Assembly: GCA_030035585.1 (NCBI GenBank)
Contig: CM057462.1
Span: 138,844,734-138,908,733, forward strand
Length of the DNA: 64,000 nucleotides
Source of the DNA: Dugong dugon
Lineage: Eukaryota > Chordata > Mammalia > Sirenia > Dugongidae
Direction: 5' to 3'
Notes under the pieces: generated by a model
Told to the model about the DNA's origin: nothing
The model's database searches: none
The model's input: the letters and a program-made list of their open reading frames with translations, nothing else
Made by a program: the position numbers and the translations under genes
Part shown: piece by piece, positions 1 to 10,039 of the stretch
Layout of the letters: every line of letters begins with the position of its first letter
How positions within the stretch are numbered: the stretch's first letter is position 1

Positions 1-540
1 TCCTGACTAAGTATCAAATTATCCAGGCTCATGTTCTGCCAGCTCTTCATAGACTTCCTGCCTCCAACCCTTCTGAACTTGTAATTATCTGAGCATATCT
101 TCTTGTCTATGTGATGCTGTCCTCTCTTCCCAGAATAGCTTTTCTACCCCTCTGTTTCCTTAACTACTTCAAAAACTTCTGCCTCTTTTAACGATCCTAC
201 AACCATTCCACTCCCTTCTTAACAATTACTAGCTTCCAGCCTTCATAGATAGTGTCTTGTACATAGTTGTACAAAACAAAAGCAAACCAAACTTGTTGCT
301 GTTGGGTTGATTCCAACCCATAACAACCCTATAGGACAGAGTAGAACTGCCCCATAGAGTTTCCAAGGAGCCGCTGGTGGACTCAACTGCCAATCTTTTG
401 GTTAGCAGTTGAGCTCTTAACTGCTCCATAATTGTACTAGAGTTATATAATATGCACTTCTATGATGACTAACCTCAGTACCCAGCACATTGCCTGACAC
501 ATTATAGACATTTCATAACTGCTTATTGAATGAATGATGG
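1..540 (+). repeat. L2/CR1-type LINE 3' end, split by an AfroSINE
   Basis: The stretch reads like the 3' part of an L2-related LINE on the plus strand. It has pyrimidine-rich text with the usual order of phrases, then a terminal block near 470-540 resembling the common 'cagcacagtgcctggcacata...ttgaatgaatga' end. An AfroSINE interrupts it at 273-427. The subfamily is not assigned and no coding frame survives. Confidence 0.55.
273..427 (-). repeat. AfroSINE, reverse orientation
   Basis: On the minus strand this is a tRNA-derived SINE of the afrotherian AfroSINE type. The tRNA-like head with box-B-like sequence lies at its right end and the RTE-like tail (gttgctgttgggttgattcc on plus) at its left end. 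Near-identical 10-bp direct repeats flank it at 263-272 (atagttgtac) and 428-437 (ataattgtac), as expected for a target-site duplication. It sits inside an older L2-type element. Confidence 0.88.
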
Positions 541-599
541 ATTTTCAGAAACTTCTTGATGTATATGGAGATTATAAACACTCCATCATCTTTAACATC

Positions 600-863
600 A
601 ACGACTCCCCCTCTTCTCCACGGGTTCAGTAACTCCCTGCAATGTCTCACAGAACTCATGAACTGTACTTACAGTTAAGTAGTTTATTAGGGAAGTAACG
701 GAGTACAACTCAGGATCGGGATCAACTTGGAAGTAACAGCGGCAACTGAGTACACTGTTCCTAGATCACGACGGCATCTTCTCGCCTTCTGCTGCTGGGC
801 CCTGATGGGGTCTTCTCAGGAAAGTGTTACAACTCTTAGCTCCATGAGTCGGCAAGCCCCAAG
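600..863 (-). repeat. Possible LTR fragment, family unassigned
   Basis: This block resembles the reverse complement of a mammalian retroviral-type LTR. It has phrases like 'ctcacagaactcatgaactgtacttac' broken by substitutions, and 'gtttatta', the complement of a polyadenylation signal, near 683. It abuts an RTE 3' fragment. No TG...CA ends or duplications were found. It could equally be another ancient repeat. Confidence 0.3.
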
Positions 864-1181
864 AACTAACTTGTCTTGGAAGAAGTACAGCCAGGATGCT
901 CTTTAGAAGGGAGGACGGTGAGACTTCATCTTACGTACTTTAGACATGTTATCAGGAGGGCCCAGTCTTTGGAGAAGGACAACATGCTTGATAAAGTAGA
1001 GAGTTACTGAAAAAGAGAAAGACCCTCAGTAATATGGATTGACACACTGGCTGCAACAATGAACTCAAACACAGCAACGATTATGAAGATGGTGCAGGAC
1101 TGGGCAATGTCTCGTTCTGTTGTACACAGGGTTACTATGAGTTGGAACCGACTGACAGGACCTAACAACAACAACAAACAT
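864..1181 (+). mobile_element. RTE/BovB LINE 3' end, 5'-truncated
   Basis: This roughly 320-bp segment aligns by eye with the last part of the two larger RTE elements at 6.7-9.9 kb and 43.1-45.1 kb. It shares the 'cttggaagaagtacag' start, the 'gaaagaccctcag' phrase, 'gttgtacacagggtt' and a tail of 'aacaacaacaaca' repeats. It covers the end of the reverse transcriptase reading frame and the 3' UTR. Indels and stops break all frames. Loss of the 5' end is typical of target-primed reverse transcription. Confidence 0.85.
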
Positions 1182-2335
1182 GGAAAATGTAAAAGTTGGG
1201 TGCACACAAAGGATGTGCTACAATGTGGCTGAGTCTTCAGAATTAATTATTCCACAAAGTGATATAAGCTAAAAAAAAGAACAGTATGTTGAAAAGCTGG
1301 ACATAGTCTCGGATGATAGCTGCATCCTGGGTGACAGGAGAGGGAGCTTGAGCTGGCAGGGGGTAGGCAGGGAGGTAGCTAGAGATTATACCCTGCACAA
1401 GAGAGTCTGGCTGAGGGGAAGTCAGTGGGGGCTGACCTTCAGCCCACCTGCCATCCACTCACCAAGAGGTCAACTGCATATCCTGGAGAGGGTTCCTGGC
1501 GCCTTGTTCTAATTGGTCCCTTGGAGTGGCTGAGGTTTTGCAATTTGTACAAAGTCTCAGGCTAGTGTTGGCCCTGGAGGGATCACATTTTGATACTTTT
1601 ATGCTGATGTGCTAAAGAAATCCTTGCCCTGGTGTCACACCAGAAACAGCATGAAACCACTGATCTCTCCTGGGATAACATTGCTTATATTTTTCGTTTT
1701 TTATTGAGAGATGGAAGGTGGGTGAAGGAAAAGGGAAAGATTTCCATGATGAGATAGGTAGCTATCCTCTGCCAATCAGTCACCTTCTTCTCTCATCCGT
1801 TCTTGATGGCTAAATGTTAAAAGCATCACCTGAAGAAGCTTGTGGCCTCTCCTCTGGAGGTTTTTAAAGGACAGCACAGATTACCAGCTTTTCTGAGTTG
1901 GTTTCAGTGAGGCTAGGCTTGGATTTAAGGAAACGTACTGACCACTTCATGTCTCCTACAACGCTTTATCCTTATCTGATGCTAGGATTTTAAATTTGTG
2001 TATACTGAATATTCATGCATGCAATCAGCTTTCGATTATCCTGGGGCAGAGTATGTATATTGATTGGGTTACTGGCCTGTTCACAATCACTTTTTATTTC
2101 AAGTTCTTATTAAGATAATCACAGACTCTGCTTAATTAATGCCTTTGTTGAAATTATTACTATGGGCGTTTAGTCCTACATGGAAGTTAATGCAAGGAAG
2201 CTTTTCTTATGCAAAGCAGCGCTCCCTTCCTACCCTCTCACCTCTGATTGCTATTTTAGGAAGAGAGAAGGCAAACAAGACCTTTATGTATTAGTCTGAA
2301 GAGGATGCTGCTTATGAGAGGCGCAGTGGAAGGAG
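1182..2335. other. Repeat-poor unique sequence with possible conserved core
   Basis: I recognise no repeat family or gene here. The only frames over 60 codons look like chance. The part from about 1985 to 2230 is AT-rich and contains homeodomain-like and octamer-like words (cttaattaatg, attcatgcatgcaa, atgcaaag). It looks like a candidate conserved noncoding element, which needs alignment to other mammals to confirm. Confidence 0.4.
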
Positions 2336-2342
2336 GACAGAC

Positions 2343-2400
2343 TTCGTGCCATTCATTTAACAAATATTTATTGAGTGCAGCTACTATAGTACTGGGCTAG
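2343..2400 (-). repeat. L2-type LINE end fragment
   Basis: The text 'attcatttaacaaatattta' followed by 'ttgagtgcagctactata' is the reverse complement of the common L2 3' terminus. It is a short old fragment next to a MIR. Confidence 0.5.
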
Positions 2401-2404
2401 GTGC

Positions 2405-2600
2405 CCTGATTTCAAATCCTAGCTCAGCCACTTAACTAGCTACGTGATCTAGATTGTCCCTCCATTCCAGTTTGCCCAAATAGTCCTGGTTTTAGCACTG
2501 AAAGTCCTACATGACAGGTAACCTTTTAATCCTAGGTAAACCAGAACGACTGATCACCCAAGCCAAGTCATTTGCACTTATCTGCGAATTAGAGACACTT
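2405..2600 (+). repeat. MIR SINE split by a DNA-transposon-like insert
   Basis: Bases 2410-2450 ('caaatcctagctcagccac...') match the MIR core on the plus strand, and the MIR appears to resume near 2560 ('aagccaagtcatttgcac'). The roughly 100 bp between, including 'ggttttagcactgaaagtcc', resembles a short nonautonomous DNA transposon seen in mammals, but I cannot name its family. If right, this is a nested insertion of great age. Confidence 0.45.
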
Positions 2601-2626
2601 ATTTATTTATTTACATCATAAGCATC

Positions 2627-3220
2627 TTAGTTTACCAGGGCTGCTGTAACAAAATACCACAGGGTGGTGGTTTTAAGAAGAGACATTAATTTTCTCACGG
2701 TTCTGGATGCTAGAAGTAAAAATCAGGTATCAGCCATGTTGATTCCTTTTGAAGGCTTTGAGAGAGGAACTGTTTCATGCCTCTCCGTGTTTCTGGTGGC
2801 TGCTGGCAATCTTTGGTGTTCATTTGCTACTTCGAGATTCATCTACCTCTGTTACCACATGATGTCTATCTTCCCCCTGTGTGTGACTCTCCTTTTATAA
2901 AACACCACCCAGAAAGGATTAGGATTAACCAAAAAACCAAACCCTTTGCTGTGGAGTGATTTCCAACTCACAGTGACTCTATAGGACAAAGTAGAACTGC
3001 CCCATAGGGTTTCTAAGGAGTGACTGGTGGTTTCAAACTTCTGACCTTTTGGTTTGCAGCTGAGCTCTTAACCACTGCACCACCAGAGATTAGGATTAGG
3101 ACCCACCATACTCTGGTATGACCTTATTTAACTTATAACATTAACTGATAAAGTTCATGGAGCAGGGGTTAGGTCTTCAACATATCTTTTTGGAGAACAC
3201 AATTCAATCCATACCAATGA
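2627..3220 (-). mobile_element. MLT1/MaLR-type LTR, split by an AfroSINE
   Basis: On the minus strand this is a MaLR-class LTR. On plus it opens with 'ccagggctgctgtaacaaaa' and ends with 'ggagaacacaattcaatcca', the ends of the MLT1 consensus in reverse. It includes the complement of the polyadenylation region ('acattaattttctcacg'). An AfroSINE at 2928-3088 interrupts it. It is a solo LTR, with no internal sequence beside it. Confidence 0.75.
2928..3088 (-). repeat. AfroSINE in an MLT1 LTR, 10-bp duplication
   Basis: This is a reverse-strand AfroSINE with the tRNA-like head on the right ('ttaaccactgcaccaccaga'). It is bounded by perfect direct repeats attaggatta at 2918-2927 and 3089-3098. 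The LTR sequence continues across the insertion once the SINE and one repeat copy are removed, so the order of insertion is clear. Confidence 0.92.
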
Positions 3221-3224
3221 GAAT

Positions 3225-3305
3225 GGTGTGAGGATCAAATGAGATAACGCGAATGAACTTTGTAAACTGTAAACTGCTGGGTAAACATACAGTGCTGTTA
3301 GTATT
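3225..3305 (+). repeat. MIR 3' fragment
   Basis: The 'gaggatcaaatgagataacg' phrase followed by 'gtaaactgctgggtaaacat' matches the MIR 3' half. A T-run follows at about 3304-3319. Confidence 0.5.
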
Positions 3306-3990
3306 TTTTTTTTTTTTCCTTACCCCAGATACACATAGCAAGGGGTTTGGATCTGGAATTGGATTCACACACTAGGGGTAAGGCAGGTACTGAGAGGTGG
3401 GGAAAATCATGGTCTCATCAGCTACCAGGATAAGTTTCCATCTGACTGCAAAGGCTGTTGCCCAAGGAGGGTGACAATACCGTGTCAAAGTCCAGCAAGC
3501 AGGTTATGAACAGGTTCAGACAAAGTGGTGATGGGCTTTTGGTGTGGTGTTAAGACATCTGTCTGCAAATAAGTACCAGAATAAAGCCACGGGGCTGAGA
3601 GTTTAGGAATCTCTGGTGAAACGAATTGACAAGGGCAGCCCAGGTGGTCTCATAAAGGGACCTGGGGCATTGAGTAGTTACCTAGAACGTGAACAGGGAC
3701 AGAATAGGTACCAAAGCAGGGACCTCTTATCAGATGAAGACTAGGGGTGGGTGTGGACGCTTAGCCAAGATGACTCGAAGCAGAATATGGGGCTGAAGCT
3801 GGATGAGGTAGAGAGCTGAGTCAGGGAAAGGGAGATGGGGTAGGAAATGTGGACTTTACCACTCTGCTGGGATCAGATCTTCACTGCGAGGTTTTTTAAT
3901 TTTTACAGTCTTGGTAGTCCAGAATAGCTAACACCTGCATGCTCCCAACTCCGTGTTTACTCATGCAACCCTCCTTTTTACTGTGTTCTC
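3306..3990. other. No recognised feature
   Basis: Apart from a T-tract at its start, I see no repeat family, open frame or RNA gene that I can name. Base composition is ordinary. Confidence 0.4.
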
Positions 3991-4014
3991 ATCAGCTTCT
4001 TGGTCATTTTTTCT

Positions 4015-4245
4015 GTTATTCAACACATTTTCAATAGGTACTTACTGTGTCCAGATCTTGGGAACATATACCCACATCTGCCACCCAATAGATCATAGAA
4101 TGCCACAGCACTCCTGTGAAGTAGGTAATTTCTTCATTTAACAGACAAGAAAATGAGGCTCAGAGAGGCTAGCCAACCAACCTAAATTTACACAGTAAGT
4201 TGGAAAGTTGAGATTTAAACTCATTTTTGCTTGGCTCTAAAGGCC
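4015..4245 (-). repeat. L2 end fragment followed by MIR, minus strand
   Basis: 'ttattcaacacattttcaat' followed by 'aggtacttactgtgt' at 4017-4055 is a reversed L2 3' end. Bases about 4100-4240, including 'gacaagaaaatgaggctcag' and 'acacagtaagttggaaag', match the MIR core in reverse. Both are old and diverged. Confidence 0.6.
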
Positions 4246-4559
4246 ATAGACATTCAACTCTAGAATTCAGCTTCTCAATTTGAACCCTCAAAATTTAGTT
4301 AATGTATCATTCATTTGGTGCTCAGCCATTCCACACCTTTTTTACTTATTTTTCTTATAGCATATATTGTCCCCCTCCCCTTTCTAACCCAACATAGCTG
4401 TAAACTTCTCACTTTGCTCTAAGTCATTACCAGTCCAAGCAGTACTTTGAGTTAACACCACTCAAACTGTTACTGATTCACAAAGATAAGTAACTTGGGC
4501 CAGAATGTGAATTAGCAAGGGCAACATTTTGAGCTGCTTTAGTTATCACCACATCTACT

Positions 4560-4985
4560 TCTCCCCCGCCATCATCAATTTTGGATTATTGCAACGGCGC
4601 TGCAGATGGTGTCCCTACTCTTAGAGTTTCCCTTCAGTGCGTTCTCCATTCTTCTTCCAGAGAAATTTTTCTAACATACAAATCTGTTTGTGATGCTCCC
4701 CTATTTGAATCCCTTCAATGGCTCCTGCTGGCTCCTAGATAAAGTCTGAACTCTTTCATTTCACATGGGACTCAAGGTTGTCTGTGACCTGGCTCCGCTT
4801 CCCTCACCAGCTTTATGTCTCTCTTTCCCTTGGTCTTTAGATTCCAGTTTTAGTGAGTCACATGCAGTTCCCCAAATAGGCCATGCTTTCTTCTTGTGGC
4901 TTTTGTGTATGTTGTTTTGTTGGCTCCTATCTCTTGGCCTGGAAAATTTCTACTGATTTCTACTGATCCTTTACACAAGTGTCTT
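4560..4985 (+). repeat. L2 LINE fragment
   Basis: The L2 3' region order is clear: 'ggattattgcaac', 'acatacaaatctgtttgtga' followed by 'tgctcccctatt', 'aatggctcctgctgg', then 'gtctgtgacctggctccgct'. It is on the plus strand. A 63-codon frame within (4765-4956) is a remnant by chance, not a gene. Confidence 0.65.
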
Positions 4986-5420
4986 TAAAGAGGATATGGA
5001 AATAGAGGTGCGGTGTATTGTTTCAAATTTAGGAACTGAACGTGTGGCGAGGACCAGGGAAGATGATGTGGGGAGTATGCAGGATGGATTAAGGAACAGA
5101 ATTAGGGACCTAATCTAGAAGGCCGGACACTGAAGTGATAATTGCCTGAGAGTTTGGGCAAGGAAAACAGGAAATGGTATGGAGATAGGGCTTCCAACAA
5201 AACTGCAAATGTTCGCCGGCAATAAATCACAGGGGGAGTGGTTCATTTTGGTCTAAGAGGTAATGCAACATGGTAAACAGAGACCGTTCCTACAGAGCAT
5301 CTCCCTTGCCGTGCTTTGGAAGTGGCCAAACTGTTTGGACAAAGGGCTTCATGCATTTGCTGCAAAAGTACCAGTAACTTTGGAAGGCTTTAAAGCACTA
5401 TTCTTATTAAGCAAAGAATG
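4986..5420. other. No recognised feature
   Basis: This is unique-looking sequence without a family or gene that I recognise, lying between an L2 fragment and a long AfroSINE. Confidence 0.35.
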
Positions 5421-5630
5421 GGCCCTGGGTGGTGCAAAAGGTTAACACATTGGTTGCTAACCAAAAGGTTGGATGCTTGAGTCCTCTCAGAGGGGCCTCA
5501 GAAGAAAGGCCTAGCAATCTGCTTCTGAAAAATCAGCCACTGAGAACCCTAGGGAGCACAGTTCTACTCTGACACACATGGGGTCACCATGAGTTGGAAC
5601 TGACTGATGACAACTGATTTGGTTTTGGCT
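5421..5630 (+). repeat. Long-type AfroSINE
   Basis: This is a plus-strand tRNA-headed SINE ('ggccctgggtggtgcaaaag' head). Its longer middle section contains 'tctgcttctgaaaaatcagc' and it ends in 'ggggtcaccatgagttggaa', then 'ctgactgatgacaactg'. The middle phrase is shared with the 5' region of the RTE LINE at about 6905-6938. It is longer than the roughly 155-bp short AfroSINE form. Confidence 0.85.
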
Positions 5631-6105
5631 ACTACTAGCCTGGAGGAATGGCAGTCACTGAGGTAAATAGGTGGAGGAAGCTACTAAGCTTTATCCATTT
5701 CCTCCTCCCACACACTCAGCCTTAAACCTTAAACATGTCAGAGGTTTAAGAAATATTCCACAGCCCTCGGGGAGAGTCTGTGGTTCTTCTCCCTTATCCA
5801 CAGCAGGCAGCCCACCCAAGGCAGACGGCGGGTCACTTTTTTTCTCTGGCCTCTGTTAGCCTCTATTAAGGAAAACCTTCAGAGGGAAGAGATCATTCCA
5901 CTTCTTTACTTACTTGGACATAGTGAAATATATACACAATTCCCACTTTTGTGAGGCAAAGGAGATTTATTAAAGTCTTCACATTGCTTCTTTTAAGAAA
6001 ACATTAACGGAAATTATGCTAGTTTACCAGCAGATGCTTCATCTGTTTAGTTCGAGAAAGAGATGAATCAGAACTTACTCGTTTTATGTTATCCAAATGC
6101 TCTGT
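5631..6105. other. No recognised feature
   Basis: No family or gene was recognised. A 62-codon frame at 5671-5859 shows no domain or codon signature I know. Confidence 0.35.
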
Positions 6106-6107
6106 AA

Positions 6108-6262
6108 AGATTAACTCATTAATCCTCATTGTCTCCTTGTGAGGATTGTTATCCTTATTTTTCAGCTGTGGAATTGAGACAAAGTGCTGGACAGAGGGGC
6201 CTAGCCCAAGGCTACACAGCTAGTCAGTGGAGAAATCAGGGGTTGTGTTGCCAGGCTCACAG
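6108..6262 (-). repeat. MIR SINE
   Basis: In reverse, the MIR core is visible: 'gaggattgttatccttattt' then 'ggctacacagctagtcagtg'. It is diverged. Confidence 0.65.
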
Positions 6263-6343
6263 GCAAGCCTCTTCTCTGAGGTAAGGAGATGCCTGGGGCC
6301 TCTGAGAAGGGCACGGTTATAGCCTGAAGAGAGCTGCTGGAGG

Positions 6344-6369
6344 CCTCCGGGGGGGTGGGGGGTGGGGGG
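6344..6369 (+). other. G-rich tract with G-quadruplex potential
   Basis: There are three long G runs (7, 6 and 6 bases) separated by single T residues. The longest run can supply a fourth tract, so a four-stranded structure is possible on the plus strand. No gene or promoter is evident beside it. Confidence 0.5.
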
Positions 6370-6636
6370 AAGAAAAGCAGAACACACTGATTGTGAGTGC
6401 TAATCACTGAGAATGTGTGATAACTCAGACAGTGGCTGGGTTGGAGCATGCCTTACAGAGTTCTGTGCCAGCCATGGAATGAAAGTCAAATAAATATTGC
6501 TAATAACATTGTGAGGGGATGCTTAAGCAATTTGTCCATGAAATATGTGAATAGTTACTGAGAGTTCAATGATTCAGTGATTTTTATACTATTGCTTTAT
6601 ATTTACACAAAAAAGTAAAAAAAGAAAAGGATTGCC

Positions 6637-6735
6637 ATAGAGTGGACTCTGACTTGTGGAGACCCCATGTATGTCAGAGTAGAACTGTGCTCCATAGGGT
6701 TTTTTATGGCTGATTTTTTTGGGAAGTAAATCTCC
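6637..6735 (-). repeat. Truncated AfroSINE variant at the RTE 5' end
   Basis: 'gattgccatagagtggactc' to 'gctccatagggttttttatg' matches the tail half of the AfroSINE variant seen again at 60308-60515. Its head is missing. It runs straight into the 5' end of the RTE LINE, so the RTE probably inserted into it or the two were joined on insertion. Confidence 0.6.
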
Positions 6736-9700
6736 TAACTACCACTTGTCTGTCAGTTTGTTGTATTGTGGTGGCTTGTGTGTTGCCGTGATGCTGGAAG
6801 CTATGCTGCTGATATTTCAAATACTAGCAGGGTCACCCCTGGTGGACAGGTTTCAGCGGAGCTTCCAGATTAAGACACACTGGGAATAAGGAGCTTGTAT
6901 ACTATTTCTGAAAAAAATGTCCAGTGAAAACCTTATGGGTAGCACTTGAATTTTATCTGATATAGCTCCAGAAAATGAGCCCCTCAGGTTGGAAGGCATT
7001 CAAAATACGACCAGGGAAGAGCTGCCTCCTCAAAGTAAAGTCGACCTTACGATGTGGATGGAGTCAAGCTTTTGGCAACTTCATTTGCTGATGTGGCACA
7101 ACCCAAAATGAGAGGAAACAACTGCAAACATCCATTAATGATCAGAACGTAGAATGTACAAAGTATGAATCTAGGAAACTTGGAAGTTGTCAAACATGAA
7201 ACTCAGTGCTTGAAGATTGATATCCTAGGCGTTAGTGAGCTGAAATGAACTGGTATCGCCACTTTGAATCAGACAATCATATGGCCTACTATGCTGAAAA
7301 TGACAAATTGAAGAGGAACAATGTTGCATTCATTGCCAAAAAGAACGTTTCAAGATCTATCCTGAAGCACAACTTTGTCAGTAATAGGATAATATCCATA
7401 TGTCTACAAGGAAAACCAGGTAATATGACTATTATTCAAATTTATGTACCATCCACTAATGTCAAAGATGAAGAAATTGAAGATTTGTACTAACTTTTGC
7501 AGTCTGAAATTGATCAAACACACAATCAAGATACATTGATAATTACTAGTGATTGGAATGGGAAAGTTGGAAACAAAGAAGAGGGATCAGCAGTTGGAAA
7601 ATATGGCCTTGGTGATAGAAACAACCCTGGAGATTACATGATCGAATTATGCAAGACCAACAAACTATTCCTTGGAAATACAGTTTTTCAGCAACATAAA
7701 TGGCAACTATACAATGGGGATCTCACCAAATGGAATACACAGGAATCAAGTGAACTACATCTGTGTAAAGACACGATGAAGAAGCTTGATATTATCAGTG
7801 ACAACAAGGCCAGGGGCTTACTGCAGAACAGATCATCAATTACTTATATGCAAGTTCAAGTTGAACCTGAAGAAAATTAAAACAAGTCCATGTGAGCCAA
7901 AATACAACCTTGAGTATATCCCACCTGAATTTAGAGACCATCTCAAGAATAGATTTGATGCATTGAACACTAATGACTGAAGACCAGATGATTTGTGGGA
8001 TGACATCAAGGACTTCATAGGTGAATAAAGAAAAAGGTCTTTAAAAATACAGGAAGGAAAGAAAATACCAAAATATATGTCAGAGGAGACTCTGAAACTT
8101 GCTCTTGAACATAGAGTAGCTAAAGTGAATGGAAGAAATAATAAAGTAAAAGAGCTGAACAGAATATTTCAAAGCGTGGCTCAAGAAGACAAAGTAAAGT
8201 ATTATAACGCAATGTGCAAAGACCTAGAGTCAGAAAACCAAAAGGGAAGAACACGCTCAGCATTTCTCAAGCTGAAAGAACTGAAGAAAAAATTCAAGCC
8301 CAAGTAGCGATATTGAAGGATTCTATGGGGAAAATATTGAACGATACAGGAAGCATCAAAAGAAGATAGAAGGAATACACAGAGTCACTGTACCAAAAAG
8401 AATTGGTCAACATTCCACCATTTCTGGAGGTAGCATGTGATTAAAAACAGATAGTACTGAAGGAAGAAGTCCAAGCTGTACTGAAGGCATTGGTGAAAAA
8501 CATGGCTCCAGAACTGATGGAATATCAATTGAGATGTTTCAACAAGCAGATACAATTCTGGAAGCACTCACTTGTCTATGCCAAGAAATTTTAGAAGACA
8601 GCCACCTGGCCAATCTACTGGAAGAGATATATCTTTATGCCTATTCCTAATAAAGTTGATTCAGCAGAATGCAGAGATTATTGAACAATAGCATTAATAT
8701 CACACGCAAGTAAAATTTTGCTGAAGATAATTCAAAAATGATTGCAGCATTATATCAACAGGGAACTGCCAGAAATTCAAGTCGGTTTCAGAAGAGGACG
8801 TGGAATGAGGGATTTCATTGTTGCAGTCAGATGGATCTTGGCTGAAAGCAGAGAATACTAGAAAGATGTTTACCTGTGTTTTCATGACTATGCAAAGGCA
8901 TTCAACTGTGTGGATCAAAACAAATTATGGATACTATTGCTAAGAAAGGGAATTCCAGAACACTTAATTGTGCTCATGTGGAACCTGTACATAGACCAAG
9001 AGGCAGTCATTTGAACAGAACAAGGGGGTACTGGAAGGGTGTGCATTGAGGTTGCATCCTTTCACCATATTTATTCAATCTGTATGCTGAGCAAATAATC
9101 TGAGAAACTGGACTATATGAAAAATGCAGCAGGATTGGAGGAAGACCCATTAAACATATACAGATGACACAACCTTGCTTGTTGAAAGTGAAGAGAACTT
9201 GAAGCACTTACACTTTAACATAAAGAAAGCAAAAATCCTCACAATTGGGCCAATAAGCAACATCATGACAAACGTGAAAAGATTGAAGTTGTCATGGATT
9301 TCGTTTTACTTGGATCTGTAATCAATGCCCATGGAAGCAGCAGTCGAGAAATCAAACAACGTATTGCACTAGGCAAATCTGCTGCAAGAGACCTCTTTAA
9401 AGTGTTAAAAAGCAAAGATGTCACTTTGAGGACTAAGGTGCCCCTGACCCAAGCCATGGTATATTCAATTGCCTCATATGCATGTGAAAGCTGGATAATG
9501 AATAAGACCGAAGAAGAATTGATGCCTTTAATTGTGGTATTGGCAAAGAATATTGAATACACAATGAATTGCCAGAAGAACAAACAGGTCTGTCTTGGAA
9601 GAAGTACAGACAGAACGCTCATTGAAGGGAGGATGGTGAGACTTCGTCTAACATATTTGGGACATATTATCAGAAGGGACCAGTCCCTGGAGAAGGACAT

Positions 9701-9895
9701 CATGCTTGATAAAGTAGAGGGTCAGCAAAAAACAGGAAGACCCTCAACAAGATGGATTGATACAGTGGCTGCAACAATCGGTGAAACATAGCAACAACTG
9801 TAACAATGGCGCAGGACTGGGCAGTGTTTCATTTTGTTGTACATAGGGTCTCTATGAGTTGTAACCAACTCTAGGGCACTTAAATACAACAGATT
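6736..9895 (+). mobile_element. Near full-length RTE/BovB-type LINE
   Basis: This is a plus-strand non-LTR retrotransposon of the RTE clade, about 3.2 kb, the usual full length. Its parts in order are a 5' region (about 6736-7080), an apurinic-type endonuclease domain (about 7100-7900), a reverse transcriptase domain (about 8350-9250), a C-terminal part, and a short 3' UTR ending near 9895. Start and end were set by comparison with the RTE copies at 43.1-45.1 kb and 864-1181. Many stops and frameshifts make it inactive. RTE elements replicate by nicking DNA and copying their RNA onto the nick. Confidence 0.88.
7100..9791 (+). pseudogene. RTE endonuclease-reverse transcriptase, decayed
   Basis: This was the single polyprotein of the RTE LINE. 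Endonuclease motifs are visible: a DWNGKVG block at 7551-7571 (catalytic Asp region) and TDHQLL at about 7829-7846 (the family normally has SDH). The two lie in different frames, so a frameshift falls between them near 7790-7830. In the reverse transcriptase, motif A survives as HDYAKAFN at about 8883-8906, where relatives have FIDYAKAFD. Motif C reads YTDD at 9157-9168, where the second copy in this window has YADD. The last open part (9294-9791) encodes the C-terminal region ending in the GRPSTRWIDTVAATIGET segment, typical of BovB. Substituted motif residues plus frameshifts rule out activity. Confidence 0.87.
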
Positions 9896-9949
9896 GCCTA
9901 CAGAGCAGAAAATAAACAGTAACAAAGTAGTATAGCTTCTGTGTGCCAT

Positions 9950-10039
9950 GGGAGGTCAGAGGAGAAAATGGACTTCAGGCTGGTTTTAACACGGAAGGAG
10001 AAAGTAACATTTGATCTGGGCCTTCAAGAGTGGGAAGGA
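9950..10039 (-). repeat. L2 fragment, left of the full-length L1
   Basis: 'gtaacatttgatctgggcct' then 'tcaagagtgggaaggaa' matches reversed L2 text. The same L2 resumes after the L1 at 18364. The L1 therefore inserted into an existing L2. Confidence 0.5.

Noticed and set aside
9263..9703. 146-codon open frame on minus
   Set aside because: It is antisense to the RTE reverse transcriptase C-terminal region, which has the recognisable protein on plus.
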